Under the pieces are notes generated by a model. That model made no database searches. It had not been told where the DNA came from and saw only the letters and a program-made list of their open reading frames with translations. Source: Corynebacterium sp. HS2168-gen11 (GTDB taxonomy: Bacteria > Actinomycetota > Actinomycetes > Mycobacteriales > Mycobacteriaceae). Taken from it: a DNA stretch of 64,000 nucleotides. The stretch spans positions 186,001 through 250,000 of the forward strand of contig NZ_JANUXR010000002.1 in assembly GCF_024834075.1 (NCBI RefSeq). Reading direction: 5' to 3'. The translations under genes were made by a program, and so were the position numbers. Below, piece after piece: positions 28,503-37,569 of the stretch (positions are counted from its first letter, which is position 1; each line of letters opens with the position of its first letter).

Positions 28503-29411
28503 TCATGACTGTTTAGGCCCACGTGTAGGACGGTCTGCAATCCATAATGGTTGCAAGACATGCCAGTCAGTCGGATGCTGTGCGATATTGCGTTGCATGA
28601 TCATTGCTTGTTGCTGAAGTGTTGCTTGGATAGTGGTCACTTCTAACGGTGCAGATACTTCCAATGCCCAGCCAGGGCTGCGGCTGGTGCCAGTAAACCA
28701 AGTATGTGCCACCAATAGCGTTGCACCGGTATCTTGAGCCAGTTTCACGGCACCGATTGGCATGGTCGTCGTCTCAGAAAAAAACTCCACTTCCATGCCT
28801 TTCCCAGTTAAATCGCGTTCGCCTAAAAGGCAGACAACTTCTCCGCGCTGTAAGGCTTCACGCAATTTTGGGAATGGGGAATGTCCGTGTTCATCTTTGT
28901 GAGGGTAAACTTTAAAGCCCAAGGAGGTCCGAAACTTTACAAAGGCATCAAAGATTCGGGTTGGTTCAAGGCGTTCGGCAACAGTTACAAACGAACCAAT
29001 GCGCTGGGTAAGAAAATAACCGGCCATATCCCAATTGCCGCTATGGGTTAAAACAATCACCACGCCATTGCCCTTGGCATAGGCGGTATCAAGATGTTCA
29101 AGTCCATGCGATTGTCGTTCAATACTTGTGTAGAGTGCAGGATCTTGAATCAGATTTTGTAAGCGAAATGCTTCTGCCCAGTACCGAGCATAACTGCGCA
29201 TCGAGTCTTGTACGAGTTGACGCGTGACATGTTCTGGACCAACCACGCGTTGGAGGTTTTTCCGTAACTGTTCCATGCCTTTACCGGAATGGGAAACTCT
29301 ATCGGCACCGAATTCAAAAATTCTCGTCACGACCGCATGTGGCAAGATTTTCAAAATTTTCCAACCAACGCTATAGCCCGTGGCAATCAGCTCTTGTCGA
29401 ATATTCATCAT
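28503..29411 (-). CDS. Phosphatidylinositol mannoside acyltransferase PatA-like
   Basis: 302 aa lysophospholipid/lauroyl acyltransferase fold. The catalytic H123-SGNW-D128 gives the H-x4-D motif, and GERDLTGKGMEV contains the conserved ERDLxG region. In the mycobacterial pathway the homologue acylates the mannose added by PimA. It lies between pgsA (4 bp upstream) and pimA. Two consecutive ATG codons are possible starts. Confidence 0.92.
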   Translation of the reverse strand: MMNIRQELIATGYSVGWKILKILPHAVVTRIFEFGADRVSHSGKGMEQLRKNLQRVVGPEHVTRQLVQDSMRSYARYWAEAFRLQNLIQDPALYTSIERQSHGLEHLDTAYAKGNGVVIVLTHSGNWDMAGYFLTQRIGSFVTVAERLEPTRIFDAFVKFRTSLGFKVYPHKDEHGHSPFPKLREALQRGEVVCLLGERDLTGKGMEVEFFSETTTMPIGAVKLAQDTGATLLVAHTWFTGTSRSPGWALEVSAPLEVTTIQATLQQQAMIMQRNIAQHPTDWHVLQPLWIADRPTRGPKQS

Positions 29412-29415
29412 CCAG

Positions 29416-30087
29416 TTATGCTTTCAAATCTTTATGCCCGCGCATTTGCAAGATAGCTCCATCAGGCGCAGCAATCGGTTCTGCAGCACGGACGTCACGA
29501 GCTGCGATCCATAAACGCTGTACCACAGTAATAATTGATCCGACGGCCAAGATGATCAATGCGATCACCACTGCAGAGTCCACGCCGAAACCCTCCAGCC
29601 CGATCCCGCCTAACCCAATAATCAGTCGCTCAGGACGTTCAATCAGGCCACCTTTCATGGCCAAACCGCTAGCTTCACCACGAGCTTTCACATAAGAAAT
29701 CACCTGAGAGCTGACCAAAACGATAAAACCGCTAAGAATAACGCTGTGTGCAGCAGCTTGGGTGTAGATCAGCCACCATAATAATGCACTGAAAATAACG
29801 CCATCAGTAATACGATCGCAGCTCGCATCAAGCGTGGCACCAAATCGACTGCCGGAGCCTAGCATCCGTGCCATCGTCCCATCGACCATATCCAGCACGC
29901 TTAATACACCACAAAGCAGCGCTGCTTGCCATAAATACCCTTGCGGAATCAAAATGGCTGCGGCGGCAGATGTGAGCGTTGCACCTAAAATGGTGACCAT
30001 ATTTGGAGTCAGACCAATGCGTAGCATCAGTTTGGCTAATGGTTCCATGACAATTGCGGCAGGTTTTCTACCCTTGACACTAAGCAC
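29416..30087 (-). CDS. pgsA: Phosphatidylinositol phosphate synthase (CDP-alcohol phosphatidyltransferase)
   Basis: 223 aa from a GTG at 30087, with AGGA 7 nt upstream and an 8-nt overlap with the HIT gene. The CDP-alcohol signature D66-x2-D69-G-x2-AR-x8-G-x3-D87-x3-D91 is complete. About six membrane helices. In mycolate actinobacteria this enzyme joins CDP-diacylglycerol to inositol 1-phosphate, the start of PIM/LAM synthesis. Neighbours patA and pimA confirm the PI rather than PG assignment. Confidence 0.93.
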   Translation of the reverse strand: MLSVKGRKPAAIVMEPLAKLMLRIGLTPNMVTILGATLTSAAAAILIPQGYLWQAALLCGVLSVLDMVDGTMARMLGSGSRFGATLDASCDRITDGVIFSALLWWLIYTQAAAHSVILSGFIVLVSSQVISYVKARGEASGLAMKGGLIERPERLIIGLGGIGLEGFGVDSAVVIALIILAVGSIITVVQRLWIAARDVRAAEPIAAPDGAILQMRGHKDLKA

Positions 30088-30661
30088 GAGCAATTCCTGG
30101 AAAATCTGGGTCTTGGGCAGCAAGTTCTTGCCACTTTGCGGCTAATAAACGACGCGTATCTTGGAGCAATTGTGGTAAAACTTTGGTGCCGTGAATCACG
30201 GTCATAAAGTTTGCATCGCCACTCCAGCGTGGAACGATATGCAGATGCAAGTGCTCCCCTACGCTACCACCAGCAGCTCTTCCTAAATTGAATCCAACAT
30301 TGCAAGCATCTGGCTGGGAAACTTGCTTTAAGACTCGAATCGCAGCTTGTGCAAAAGCCATAAGCTCATGCGATTCTGCAAGAGTTAAATTCTCAAGTTC
30401 AGATTCTTGACGATATGGAATCACCATCATATGCCCGGCATTATACGGGTAAAGATTCAACACACAATAAACGTGTTCGCCGCGTGCAATGATTAAGGCT
30501 TCAGCGTCGTCAAGCTGTGGAAGGGTAATAAATGGGTTGCTGTGCTTTGAGGAGGCTTGTTTATCAGCACCTTTGGTCACAATATAATTCATGCGATACG
30601 GAGCCCATAACCGCAGTAAGCGATCGCTGACGCCCACGCCATTATCGTGATACGTTTCCAC
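30080..30661 (-). CDS. HIT-family nucleotide hydrolase/phosphorylase
   Basis: 193 aa from a GTG at 30661, with AAGGAG 6 nt upstream. The histidine triad EHLHLHIVPRW (His137, 139, 141) is intact, and the preceding NVGFNLGRAAGGSVGEH loop is typical. The closest functional model is the mycobacterial AP4A phosphorylase encoded at the same locus, so diadenosine tetraphosphate breakdown is likely. First gene of the PIM block, with a 200-bp gap to thrS. Confidence 0.9.
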   Translation of the reverse strand: METYHDNGVGVSDRLLRLWAPYRMNYIVTKGADKQASSKHSNPFITLPQLDDAEALIIARGEHVYCVLNLYPYNAGHMMVIPYRQESELENLTLAESHELMAFAQAAIRVLKQVSQPDACNVGFNLGRAAGGSVGEHLHLHIVPRWSGDANFMTVIHGTKVLPQLLQDTRRLLAAKWQELAAQDPDFPGIARA

Positions 30662-30813
30662 CACACACTCCTTTTCACACCCACGACCACAGGCAAGCGC
30701 CACAGATAGTCGAACTAGGCTTTGATTGTTCTCTTTATTCTAGCCAGAGGTCAAACGTTACGACCCAAGACATGCAGCGAGGATACAAAACCATTTTCTA
30801 TGCTTACATGCAA

Positions 30814-30855
30814 AAGCCGTCTTGTACCTACCATTTTGTAGCTACAAGACGGCTT
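30814..30855 (-). terminator. Terminator after thrS
   Basis: Perfect 13-bp stem AAGCCGTCTTGTA/TACAAGACGGCTT with 16-nt loop and TTTTGC tail on the minus strand, 15 bp past the thrS stop. Confidence 0.88.
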
Positions 30856-30869
30856 GCCAGAACAGCGGA

Positions 30870-32936
30870 TTAGCCTAATGCAGCTTCCACATTTGCCTGG
30901 GTTGGTTGCTCATTCACTCGCGTTTGAATCCATTGTTGGATCAATGCAACAGCTTTGTCGACTGGTACACCGTTGACTTGGGTACCATCAAGGAAACGGA
31001 ATGAGACTGCATTGGATTCCACATCACGTGCGCCGGCAAGGAGCATAAATGGCACCTTTGCTTGGGTGTGATTACGAATCTTCTTTTGCATACGATCATC
31101 AGAAGTATCAACATTGGCACGAATATCGCAGGCACGCAGCTGATCGGTGATCTGCTCAAGATGCTCCGAGAAGGCTTCTGCCACTGGGATACCAACAACC
31201 TGGTATGGCGCCAACCATGCTGGGAATGCACCCGCATAGTGTTCGACAAGCACGCCGAAGAAACGCTCGATAGAACCGAATAATGCACGGTGAATCATAA
31301 TTGGGCGTTTCTTGGTGCCATCGGATGCGGTGTATTCCAAATCGAAGCGCTCTGGCAGGTTGAAATCGAGCTGTACTGTGGACATCTGCCAGGTACGACC
31401 AATTGCGTCACGTGCCTGAACCGAAATCTTTGGACCATAGAACGCAGCACCTGCTGGGTCTGGAACTAACTCAAGACCAGAAGCATCTGCAACTCGCTGC
31501 AAGATTGCAGTTGACTTTTCCCAAATTTCATCGGAGCCAACAAACTTCTTTGGATCCTTCGTGGAAAGCTCCAAGTAGAAATCATCCAGGCCGTAGTCAC
31601 GCAGCAAGGAAATGATGAAGTCGAGAACTGACGTTAATTCTTTCTCGAGCTGATCCTCAGTACAGTAAATATGAGCATCGTCTTGGGTAAACCCACGTGC
31701 ACGGGTCAAACCATGAACCACACCGGACTTCTCATAACGGTATACAGTACCGAATTCAAACAAGCGCAGTGGCAGTTCACGATAGGAACGACCGCGTGAT
31801 GCGAAAATGAGGTTGTGCATCGGGCAGTTCATTGGCTTTGCATAGTAGTCTTGCGCAGGCTTGGTGACTTCGCCTGCCTCATTGACTTCACCGTCGAGCT
31901 GCATCGGTGGGAACATGCCATCGGCATAGAAATCGAGGTGACCGGACTTTTGGAACAGATCACCTTTCGTAATATGCGGAGTGTTCACGAAGGAGTAGCC
32001 AGCTGCAATGTGGCGACGACGGGAGTGCTCTTCCATTTCCAAACGAATGATGCCACCATTGGGGTGGAATACTGGGAAACCAGAACCAATTTCATCTGGG
32101 AAAGAGAACAAGTCCAGCTCAGCACCGAGACGACGGTGATCGCGCTTTTCTGCTTCTTCCAGCTTATGCTGATATTCTTCCAGAGCTTCTGCGGATTCCC
32201 ACGCAGTACCGTAAATACGCTGCATGCCAGCCTTGGATTGATCACCACGCCAATACGCTGCTGAAGAACGAGTCAATGCAAATGCAGGAATGTACTTTGT
32301 CGTCGGAATATGTGGTCCACGGCAAAGGTCGAACCATTCAACTTCACCAGTCCGAGGATTCAGGTTGTAGTAACCGGTGAGTTCACCAGCACCAACTTCG
32401 GTTGCCTCGTCAGAATTTGGATCGACAGAACCTTTATCGTGAATAAGCTCAAGCTTATATGGCTCATGTGCCAATGCAGCTGCAGCTTCTTCTTGGTCGG
32501 CATAAATGCGACGCTCAAATTTCTGGCCCTGCTTAATGATTTTCTTCATTCGCTTTTCTAAGCGACGCAGGTCTTCTGGGGTAAATGGTTCTGCAACATC
32601 GAAATCATAGTAAAAACCGTTTTCGATGGCTGGACCAATACCAAGCTTGGTACCTGGGAATTCAGCTTGTACAGCTTGTGCTAATACGTGAGTTGCCGAG
32701 TGGCGAATCACAGCACGTCCAGCTTCTGTATTAGCCGGCACAGGGGTGACGTCGGTGTCTGTTTCTGGAACGAAGGACAAATCTTTCAGCTGACCTTCAG
32801 CGTCCATAATACAAACAATTGCCTCAGGACCTTTATTTGGTAATTCGAGTTCGCGCATTGCCGCGCCCGCTGCCACACCGGCAGGTACCGTAAAAGGTTG
32901 ATGTGGATTAACGGCAGCATCAGTTAACTGTGCCAT
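30870..32936 (-). CDS. thrS: Threonyl-tRNA synthetase
   Basis: 688 aa. Domain order: TGS-like N-terminus ([15 protein letters not shown]), HxxxH editing region ([12 protein letters not shown]), class II catalytic core with the zinc ligand in KPMNCPMHN, and a C-terminal anticodon-binding domain ([13 protein letters not shown]). ATG preceded by AAAGGAG. Its upstream leader shows no T-box-like sequence. It ends with its own terminator before the HIT gene. Confidence 0.97.
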   Translation of the reverse strand: MAQLTDAAVNPHQPFTVPAGVAAGAAMRELELPNKGPEAIVCIMDAEGQLKDLSFVPETDTDVTPVPANTEAGRAVIRHSATHVLAQAVQAEFPGTKLGIGPAIENGFYYDFDVAEPFTPEDLRRLEKRMKKIIKQGQKFERRIYADQEEAAAALAHEPYKLELIHDKGSVDPNSDEATEVGAGELTGYYNLNPRTGEVEWFDLCRGPHIPTTKYIPAFALTRSSAAYWRGDQSKAGMQRIYGTAWESAEALEEYQHKLEEAEKRDHRRLGAELDLFSFPDEIGSGFPVFHPNGGIIRLEMEEHSRRRHIAAGYSFVNTPHITKGDLFQKSGHLDFYADGMFPPMQLDGEVNEAGEVTKPAQDYYAKPMNCPMHNLIFASRGRSYRELPLRLFEFGTVYRYEKSGVVHGLTRARGFTQDDAHIYCTEDQLEKELTSVLDFIISLLRDYGLDDFYLELSTKDPKKFVGSDEIWEKSTAILQRVADASGLELVPDPAGAAFYGPKISVQARDAIGRTWQMSTVQLDFNLPERFDLEYTASDGTKKRPIMIHRALFGSIERFFGVLVEHYAGAFPAWLAPYQVVGIPVAEAFSEHLEQITDQLRACDIRANVDTSDDRMQKKIRNHTQAKVPFMLLAGARDVESNAVSFRFLDGTQVNGVPVDKAVALIQQWIQTRVNEQPTQANVEAALG

Positions 32937-33112
32937 AGTTGAGTGCGCTCCTTTATGAGCTCAGGCATTCACGCGTCAGACCTGGACGCGAAATGCAACG
33001 TAAAGTATTGACGCCACCCACTGACACCGAAGCTAGCAGCAACAATGAGTCGTTGCTGGGAAAATATCACAGCTGCGTTGTGGGTAACATCATAATACTA
33101 GCCAAAACCCAC

Positions 33113-34408
33113 CTAGGTTTCCAACAGCGCTTGTCCCCAATACAGATCTCGATTTTCACCGGTTGGATCTGTTCCAGGAGGAATCACGAATACAGCTGAA
33201 CCAATATGCGTAATCCATTCATTCATGCGGTCAGCGTCATTCAGCCGCTGCTGGATTGGAACAAACTGGCGAAGTGGATCTTGCTGGAAACATACGAACA
33301 CTAAACCAGAATTTGATGATTCTCCACTGCCAGGGACTGGCGGCAGATCATAGTTATAAGCGCGTCGACGAATCCTTTGTAATGGAAGATCACTTGGTGG
33401 CGCAGCAAGTGCCATGTGGCATCTCGGATCAATAATTGGTAAGCCGTATTCATCGCGAGCATGAAAATCTGCCACATCATGTTCTTCCTGGCCAGTCAGT
33501 GGCGCACCGTTTGACAGATAGCGTCCCATTGCTAGCTCACGTGAGCTGCGATCAAGTGTTTCCCAGGTGTCGAGATGCATCTCGATACGTCGCACCACCA
33601 TACAGCTTCCGCCATGTGCCCATTCTGGAGCATCGCTCAGTGGCGGTATCCAAACATAGGAATCATAATCATCATCGGTGGCTGGATTAATGGTGCCATC
33701 GATCTGACCAAAAAGATTACGTGGTGTTTCATTGATTTTTTTAGCACCATAGGCATTCAAGAAGCCTTGTTGCATCCACACCACAGTTGCAAAATCAACT
33801 GCCGCACGTTGCATGTGCCTCGAAGCGAATGCAAGAGTGACAGGATCATCAGCACAAATCTGCAACACTACATCGGCTTCAGCCCACTGTGGATCAAGCT
33901 TGTCCTCGCTAAAGACTGGCAGTGGAGCCAACCACGATGGCCGCTGATCTCGACGATCAATAATATCAAACAGCCGTGGTCCAAACCCACAGGTAATCGT
34001 GAGGTTGGCAGGCTTCATCGTCATTTCTGGCTCGAGGGAGCCTAAAGGATTTTGACCATTTGTTAGTCTGCGAGCATCTTCGGTCCATAATTTCAGCAAT
34101 CGCCTGACCGATTCGCGATCATTTCCAGCATGTAAATTAAATGCGAGGATGTTCAAATGCGCTTGGCCTGGTGTTGCGATTCCCGCTTGATGCGGCCCAT
34201 CAAAGGCCACCAACGCAGTAGTCAGTGCCGGCTCAGATGCTTCGTGTAACTGCTGAGATTCTGCAGCTATTGGAGCATGTGGACTCTGGCATGCAGTCAA
34301 TGCTGCGGATGCGCCAACTGTGGATGCACCGAGTAAAAAAGTCCGCCGTGAAAGGTTAGGTCCGTGTGCATTCGATTCGAAATGCGGACACATCGGGACA
34401 TCATTCAT
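33113..34408 (-). CDS. Tat-exported DyP-type (EfeB-like) peroxidase
   Basis: 431 aa. A twin-arginine signal LSRRTFLLGAS starts near residue 19 and is followed by a hydrophobic stretch ending near the TAC at about residue 40. The DyP GxxDG motif is present as GQIDGTINP, with the distal catalytic Asp. IDPRCHMALAAP near residue 330 holds the probable proximal heme His. DyP proteins of this class accept heme and peroxide and occur with iron or copper uptake loci. Together with the PCu(A)C and CopC genes upstream it forms a locus conserved next to thrS in corynebacteria. Confidence 0.9.
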   Translation of the reverse strand: MNDVPMCPHFESNAHGPNLSRRTFLLGASTVGASAALTACQSPHAPIAAESQQLHEASEPALTTALVAFDGPHQAGIATPGQAHLNILAFNLHAGNDRESVRRLLKLWTEDARRLTNGQNPLGSLEPEMTMKPANLTITCGFGPRLFDIIDRRDQRPSWLAPLPVFSEDKLDPQWAEADVVLQICADDPVTLAFASRHMQRAAVDFATVVWMQQGFLNAYGAKKINETPRNLFGQIDGTINPATDDDYDSYVWIPPLSDAPEWAHGGSCMVVRRIEMHLDTWETLDRSSRELAMGRYLSNGAPLTGQEEHDVADFHARDEYGLPIIDPRCHMALAAPPSDLPLQRIRRRAYNYDLPPVPGSGESSNSGLVFVCFQQDPLRQFVPIQQRLNDADRMNEWITHIGSAVFVIPPGTDPTGENRDLYWGQALLET

Positions 34409-34445
34409 GATTCATCACCACTGACTGCCATTGTTGTGTGTTGGA

Positions 34446-34483
34446 CAGTGCGCGTATGCGACATGGTTTACATACGCGCACTG
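34446..34483. repeat. Perfect 13-bp inverted repeat upstream of the DyP gene
   Basis: CAGTGCGCGTATG and CATACGCGCACTG separated by 12 nt, 38 bp upstream of the DyP start codon and downstream of the PCu(A)C gene. There is no T-run on either strand, so an operator or mRNA structure is as likely as a terminator. Confidence 0.6.
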
Positions 34484-34545
34484 AATACAGTATGGGTATT
34501 GGGCTCAGGAATATTGCATCAAACACTCAGTCCAAATACCCATAG

Positions 34546-34567
34546 AGGTATAGGTGTCACTATACCT
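34546..34567. repeat. Inverted repeat AGGTATAG-6-CTATACCT
   Basis: Perfect 8-bp arms with a 6-nt centre, 34 bp downstream of the PCu(A)C stop. It has the size and symmetry of a regulator-binding site; the factor is unknown. Confidence 0.45.
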
Positions 34568-34600
34568 TAATTGACATGATAGTTACTTCTTATCACTGTC

Positions 34601-35212
34601 TTAGTGCTTGTGATCATGGCCATGCTTGTGGTCGTGGCCACCTGCATACTCTTCTTCACCAGCACCGATGGTGCGAGCTTCGATGTCACCGAAGTCGAGG
34701 GTACGACCGTCGCTGAGGTTCACCGTCAAATGAACAGATTCACCAGCTTGAATTGGGGTTTTGACACCAAGCAGCATGAAGTGCTCATGACCTGGCTCAA
34801 GCATGAAGTGCTCACCCGCTGGAACGGTCAAGCCGTTCTCTTTCATCTTCATCTTGCCATCCACGACTTCGTGGATTTCAAACTTTTCAGCATCCACATC
34901 TGTGGTGAAACCGGTGATGGTGATGTCTTCATCAGTGTGATTGTGAATCAGACCAAAGATAGCGGTCATCTCTGCTTCTGGCTCCATTGCCTTGACGAAA
35001 GCATCGGTGAACATGATGCCTTCATGCATTGCATGATCATCCATCTTTTCCATCATTGCTGCGGTGGTCTCTTCGGTCATCGCTGGAGCTGCAGAAGTAG
35101 CGGTGTCCATTTTCATCATGGAATCTTCTTCAGAGGTGGTGCAGGCAGTCAATGCAACTGCGGATACTGAGAAAACTGCGAGAGCTGTACGAATTTTACG
35201 AGACATAAACAT
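34601..35212 (-). CDS. PCu(A)C-domain copper-chaperone lipoprotein
   Basis: 203 aa from the ATG at 35212, with AAAGGA 10 nt upstream. Lipobox VALTAC puts the lipidated Cys at 24. A Met/Ala/Thr-rich linker (about 28-60) is followed by the PCu(A)C domain, with the metal ligands in FEIHEVVDGKMKM and PGHEHFMLLG. The C-terminus is a His tail (HDHKHGHDHKH), an additional metal-binding element. Probably delivers copper to respiratory oxidase or buffers it at the membrane exterior. It sits between CopC and DyP genes on the same strand. Confidence 0.9.
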   Translation of the reverse strand: MFMSRKIRTALAVFSVSAVALTACTTSEEDSMMKMDTATSAAPAMTEETTAAMMEKMDDHAMHEGIMFTDAFVKAMEPEAEMTAIFGLIHNHTDEDITITGFTTDVDAEKFEIHEVVDGKMKMKENGLTVPAGEHFMLEPGHEHFMLLGVKTPIQAGESVHLTVNLSDGRTLDFGDIEARTIGAGEEEYAGGHDHKHGHDHKH

Positions 35213-35309
35213 AACGAGATGATCCTTTAAATACTTGTAAGAATGTACATAGCGCGAATAACTAGACAAGCTTGAGGCATATGTACATGAAAAACTTTGA
35301 TGGCGAAGA

Positions 35310-35930
35310 TTACTTATTCTTCTTGGTAAGTCGCAAAATAACAACGCCTGCGACCGCAAAGATTCCAATAATACCAGCTAAATAAGCCCAGTATCGAGAG
35401 AAACCAGCTGCTTCTAATCCTTGTTCCAATGCCGTTGTAGGTGCTTGAGTTTCCATCGCACCTTCCTCAGCTTCAGAATGGGTTTCCATTGTAGCCGAAG
35501 CAGCCGCATCGCTGATTGTAAACGTTGTCTTTCCACGGGTGGCATGTCCATCCGAGGAAGTTATTTGGAAACCGATTGTATATTCGCCAGATTTCAAAGT
35601 GACATCTTGAGGGACATCAAAAAGGAGATTTCGACCTTCCACACGAGGCTCACCAGAGAAGATCACCGCTTTATCAGCGTCTGTAACCGCAATGGTATTG
35701 AACCCGTCTTTTGGTTGTGCCGAAAACTCGAGTACCAGAGTCTCAGGAAGCTTATCAATGACAGCACCATCAGCAGGATTACCGCCAACAACCACATCAT
35801 GCGCACGAGCAACAATTGGCTGCAAACCGACAATTGGCGCAAAACCGAATGTCGACGTTGCAACGAGGCTACCAGCTACGATCCAAGCTCGGACGCTACG
35901 CTTGAATATACTTCCTGATTGTTGTGTCAA
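35310..35930 (-). CDS. CopC-domain membrane-anchored protein
   Basis: 206 aa from a TTG at 35930, chosen because AAGGAG lies 8 nt upstream. The signal peptide ends near ARA, leaving H44 near the mature N-terminus (AHDVVVGGNPADGA), the usual Cu(II) ligand position of CopC. The domain ends with GYTIGFQITSSDGHATRGKTTFTI-like sequence containing the second His, followed by a Glu/Thr-rich linker and one C-terminal membrane helix (about 175-197) with a KKNK tail. First gene of the envelope copper/peroxidase locus. Confidence 0.88.
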   Translation of the reverse strand: MTQQSGSIFKRSVRAWIVAGSLVATSTFGFAPIVGLQPIVARAHDVVVGGNPADGAVIDKLPETLVLEFSAQPKDGFNTIAVTDADKAVIFSGEPRVEGRNLLFDVPQDVTLKSGEYTIGFQITSSDGHATRGKTTFTISDAAASATMETHSEAEEGAMETQAPTTALEQGLEAAGFSRYWAYLAGIIGIFAVAGVVILRLTKKNK

Positions 35931-36188
35931 AACACATACTCCTTTTTGTTCAAACCACAGCAAGCAACATATCTACATTACTTGCAAAATGCCACTAAAA
36001 ACCTACCACCGGCATCACGTGTTCGTCCACGAGGCGCCGGTGCACATCATAAGTATGAGCATGATTTTTTTCACACTCACATTAATTAGTCGAATATTCC
36101 GGCACAAAAGTTCCCACAGAACATAATTTTTTTATTTTCTTCACTTCTGCACTCGCTGCCATCTGTTATAAGAACATCTCATCAACAC

Positions 36189-36875
36189 TCATACGTACCA
36201 CACAGCCAAATCGTGAACCCGTGCCTTGACGACGCAGACAGTGATACCTTTATCAGCAATACTGCTTTTCGCTGTTCTCGCGTTGTCTTGTATCGCTTCC
36301 ATACGATCCACATAACTTGTGCGGTGTCCTTGTAGGCGAACGAAACTTGTTTCATCAAGCCCGATTGCGTGAGTTTTGTTCAAACGTTTATGGTCTGCTT
36401 CTAGCAACGCCTGACCGTATAAGGTGACTGCATCATTGACTGTATGCCACGAACACCCAAGTTCAGCTGCGACTTCGCTAATGGTTCGTCCCATGCCTAC
36501 TTGGTGGGTCGCCCATTTACTTGCCCTGGTTGTCATCTGGCAACGAACCGCTGCAATACGTTTATCCTGGCTTGTCCATGAACCAACATCACAAGCAACG
36601 TTTGGGCAATACAAGCGGTGTTTACGCCACAGCAAGTTCATAGGACGGCCATAGACAGGTAAATCTATGTATCGAACTTTTGGTCTTTCTTTCACACGTG
36701 CAGACATATTGCAACGCGGGCATGTTGGCGTTTTTAGGACTTGTTCGATTTCGATTTCCTGTTGTGCACCATGACGGTGATACGCAAGGACGCGAATATC
36801 TTTCAAACTTACAAGTCGAGCAAGAATTGCGCTAGGATCATAAGCGGTGAAGGTATTTTCATTCTTTTGGTTCAC
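36189..36875 (-). pseudogene. Truncated ISL3-family transposase
   Basis: 228 aa remain of a protein usually about 400-430 aa. The N-terminal zinc ribbon (CPRCNMSARV...YCPNVAC), helix-turn-helix (GMGRTISEVAAELGCSWHTV) and start of the DDE catalytic domain (IGLDETSFVRLQGHRTSYV) are clear. After TSYV the sequence no longer resembles the family, so the catalytic core and C-terminus are lost by deletion or replacement. Not expected to be active. Confidence 0.88.
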
Positions 36876-36910
36876 ACTCTAAGCATGAATTACCTTCGCC
36901 GTTTTTTATA

Positions 36911-36935
36911 ATTCCCCGCTGAAACGCGAAGAGCC
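36911..36935 (-). mobile_element. Probable terminal inverted repeat of the ISL3 remnant
   Basis: Reading on the minus strand from 36935, GGCTCTTCGCGTTTCAGCGG resembles the GGCTCTTC...-type ends of corynebacterial ISL3 elements. It lies 36 bp upstream of the transposase start. No matching opposite end was found near 36.1-36.2 kb. Confidence 0.6.
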
Positions 36936-36960
36936 CCTTAACCCGTACATGACATCTAGA

Positions 36961-36994
36961 TAAGACAAAAGCTCCGAGAAAAATCTCGGAGCTT
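36961..36994 (-). terminator. Terminator of the tRNA cluster
   Basis: Perfect 11-bp stem (AAGCTCCGAGA/TCTCGGAGCTT) with a 4-nt loop and TTTTGTCTT on the minus strand, directly after the last tRNA-Gly. Confidence 0.9.
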
Positions 36995-37001
36995 AATCCT
37001 G

Positions 37002-37074
37002 AGCGGATGACGAGACTCGAACTCGCGACCCTAACCTTGGCAAGGTTATGCGCTACCAACTGCGCTACATCCGC
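37002..37074 (-). tRNA. tRNA-Gly(GCC), copy 3 of 3
   Basis: Cloverleaf with acceptor GCGGATG/CATCCGC, anticodon stem TAACC/GGTTA and loop TTGCCAA, discriminator U. Identical to the two other Gly copies. Last gene of the array. Confidence 0.95.
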
Positions 37075-37099
37075 ATATATTAAACAGAGCTTGAAGCTC

Positions 37100-37174
37100 T
37101 GGTGCACGATACTGGGATTGAACCAGTGACCTCTTCCGTGTGAAGGAAGCGCTCTCCCGCTGAGCTAATCGCGC
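37100..37174 (-). tRNA. tRNA-Val(CAC)
   Basis: Acceptor GCGCGAT/ATCGTGC, anticodon stem CTTCC/GGAAG with loop TTCACAC, encoded CCA end. Confidence 0.95.
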
Positions 37175-37189
37175 CGTGAGAGAACTTGG

Positions 37190-37260
37190 AGGTGGAAACG
37201 GGAATCGAACCCGTGTGCACGGTTTTGCAGACCGTTGCCTCACCACTCGGCCATTCCACC
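37190..37260 (-). tRNA. tRNA-Cys(GCA)
   Basis: Acceptor GGTGGAA/TTCCACC, anticodon stem ACGGT/ACCGT with loop CTGCAAA, discriminator U as usual for Cys; no encoded CCA. Confidence 0.95.
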
Positions 37261-37297
37261 GTGGCATTCCTGCCTCGGAGATACTCGAAAGTATCAG

Positions 37298-37370
37298 AGC
37301 GGATGACGAGACTCGAACTCGCGACCCTAACCTTGGCAAGGTTATGCGCTACCAACTGCGCTACATCCGC
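37298..37370 (-). tRNA. tRNA-Gly(GCC), copy 2 of 3
   Basis: Same 73-nt sequence as the copies at 37002 and 37497, anticodon GCC. Confidence 0.95.
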
Positions 37371-37398
37371 ATTATTTTTTAAAGAGCTTTTCATGCTC

Positions 37399-37473
37399 TG
37401 GTGCGCGATACTGGGATTGAACCAGTGACCTCTTCCGTGTCAGGGAAGCGCTCTCCCGCTGAGCTAATCGCGC
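37399..37473 (-). tRNA. tRNA-Val(GAC)
   Basis: Acceptor GCGCGAT/ATCGCGC, anticodon stem CTTCC/GGAAG with loop CTGACAC, encoded CCA. Differs from the CAC isoacceptor mainly in the anticodon loop and one acceptor base. Confidence 0.95.
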
Positions 37474-37496
37474 TTAGCTTATATACATAAGCTTGG

Positions 37497-37569
37497 AGCG
37501 GATGACGAGACTCGAACTCGCGACCCTAACCTTGGCAAGGTTATGCGCTACCAACTGCGCTACATCCGC
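37497..37569 (-). tRNA. tRNA-Gly(GCC), copy 1 of 3
   Basis: First gene of the array, identical to the other two Gly copies. Confidence 0.95.

Noticed and set aside
32937..33112. Possible T-box leader upstream of thrS
   Set aside because: GGGTGGCGTC is only a partial match to the conserved T-box sequence, and no specifier stem or terminator is seen.
34604..35170. 188-codon open frame antisense to the PCu(A)C gene
   Set aside because: It mirrors a well-supported lipoprotein gene, lacks a ribosome-binding site and shows no domain.
37046..37428. Several open frames across the tRNA array
   Set aside because: They are read-throughs of tRNA genes, which are clearly identified by their cloverleaf structure.
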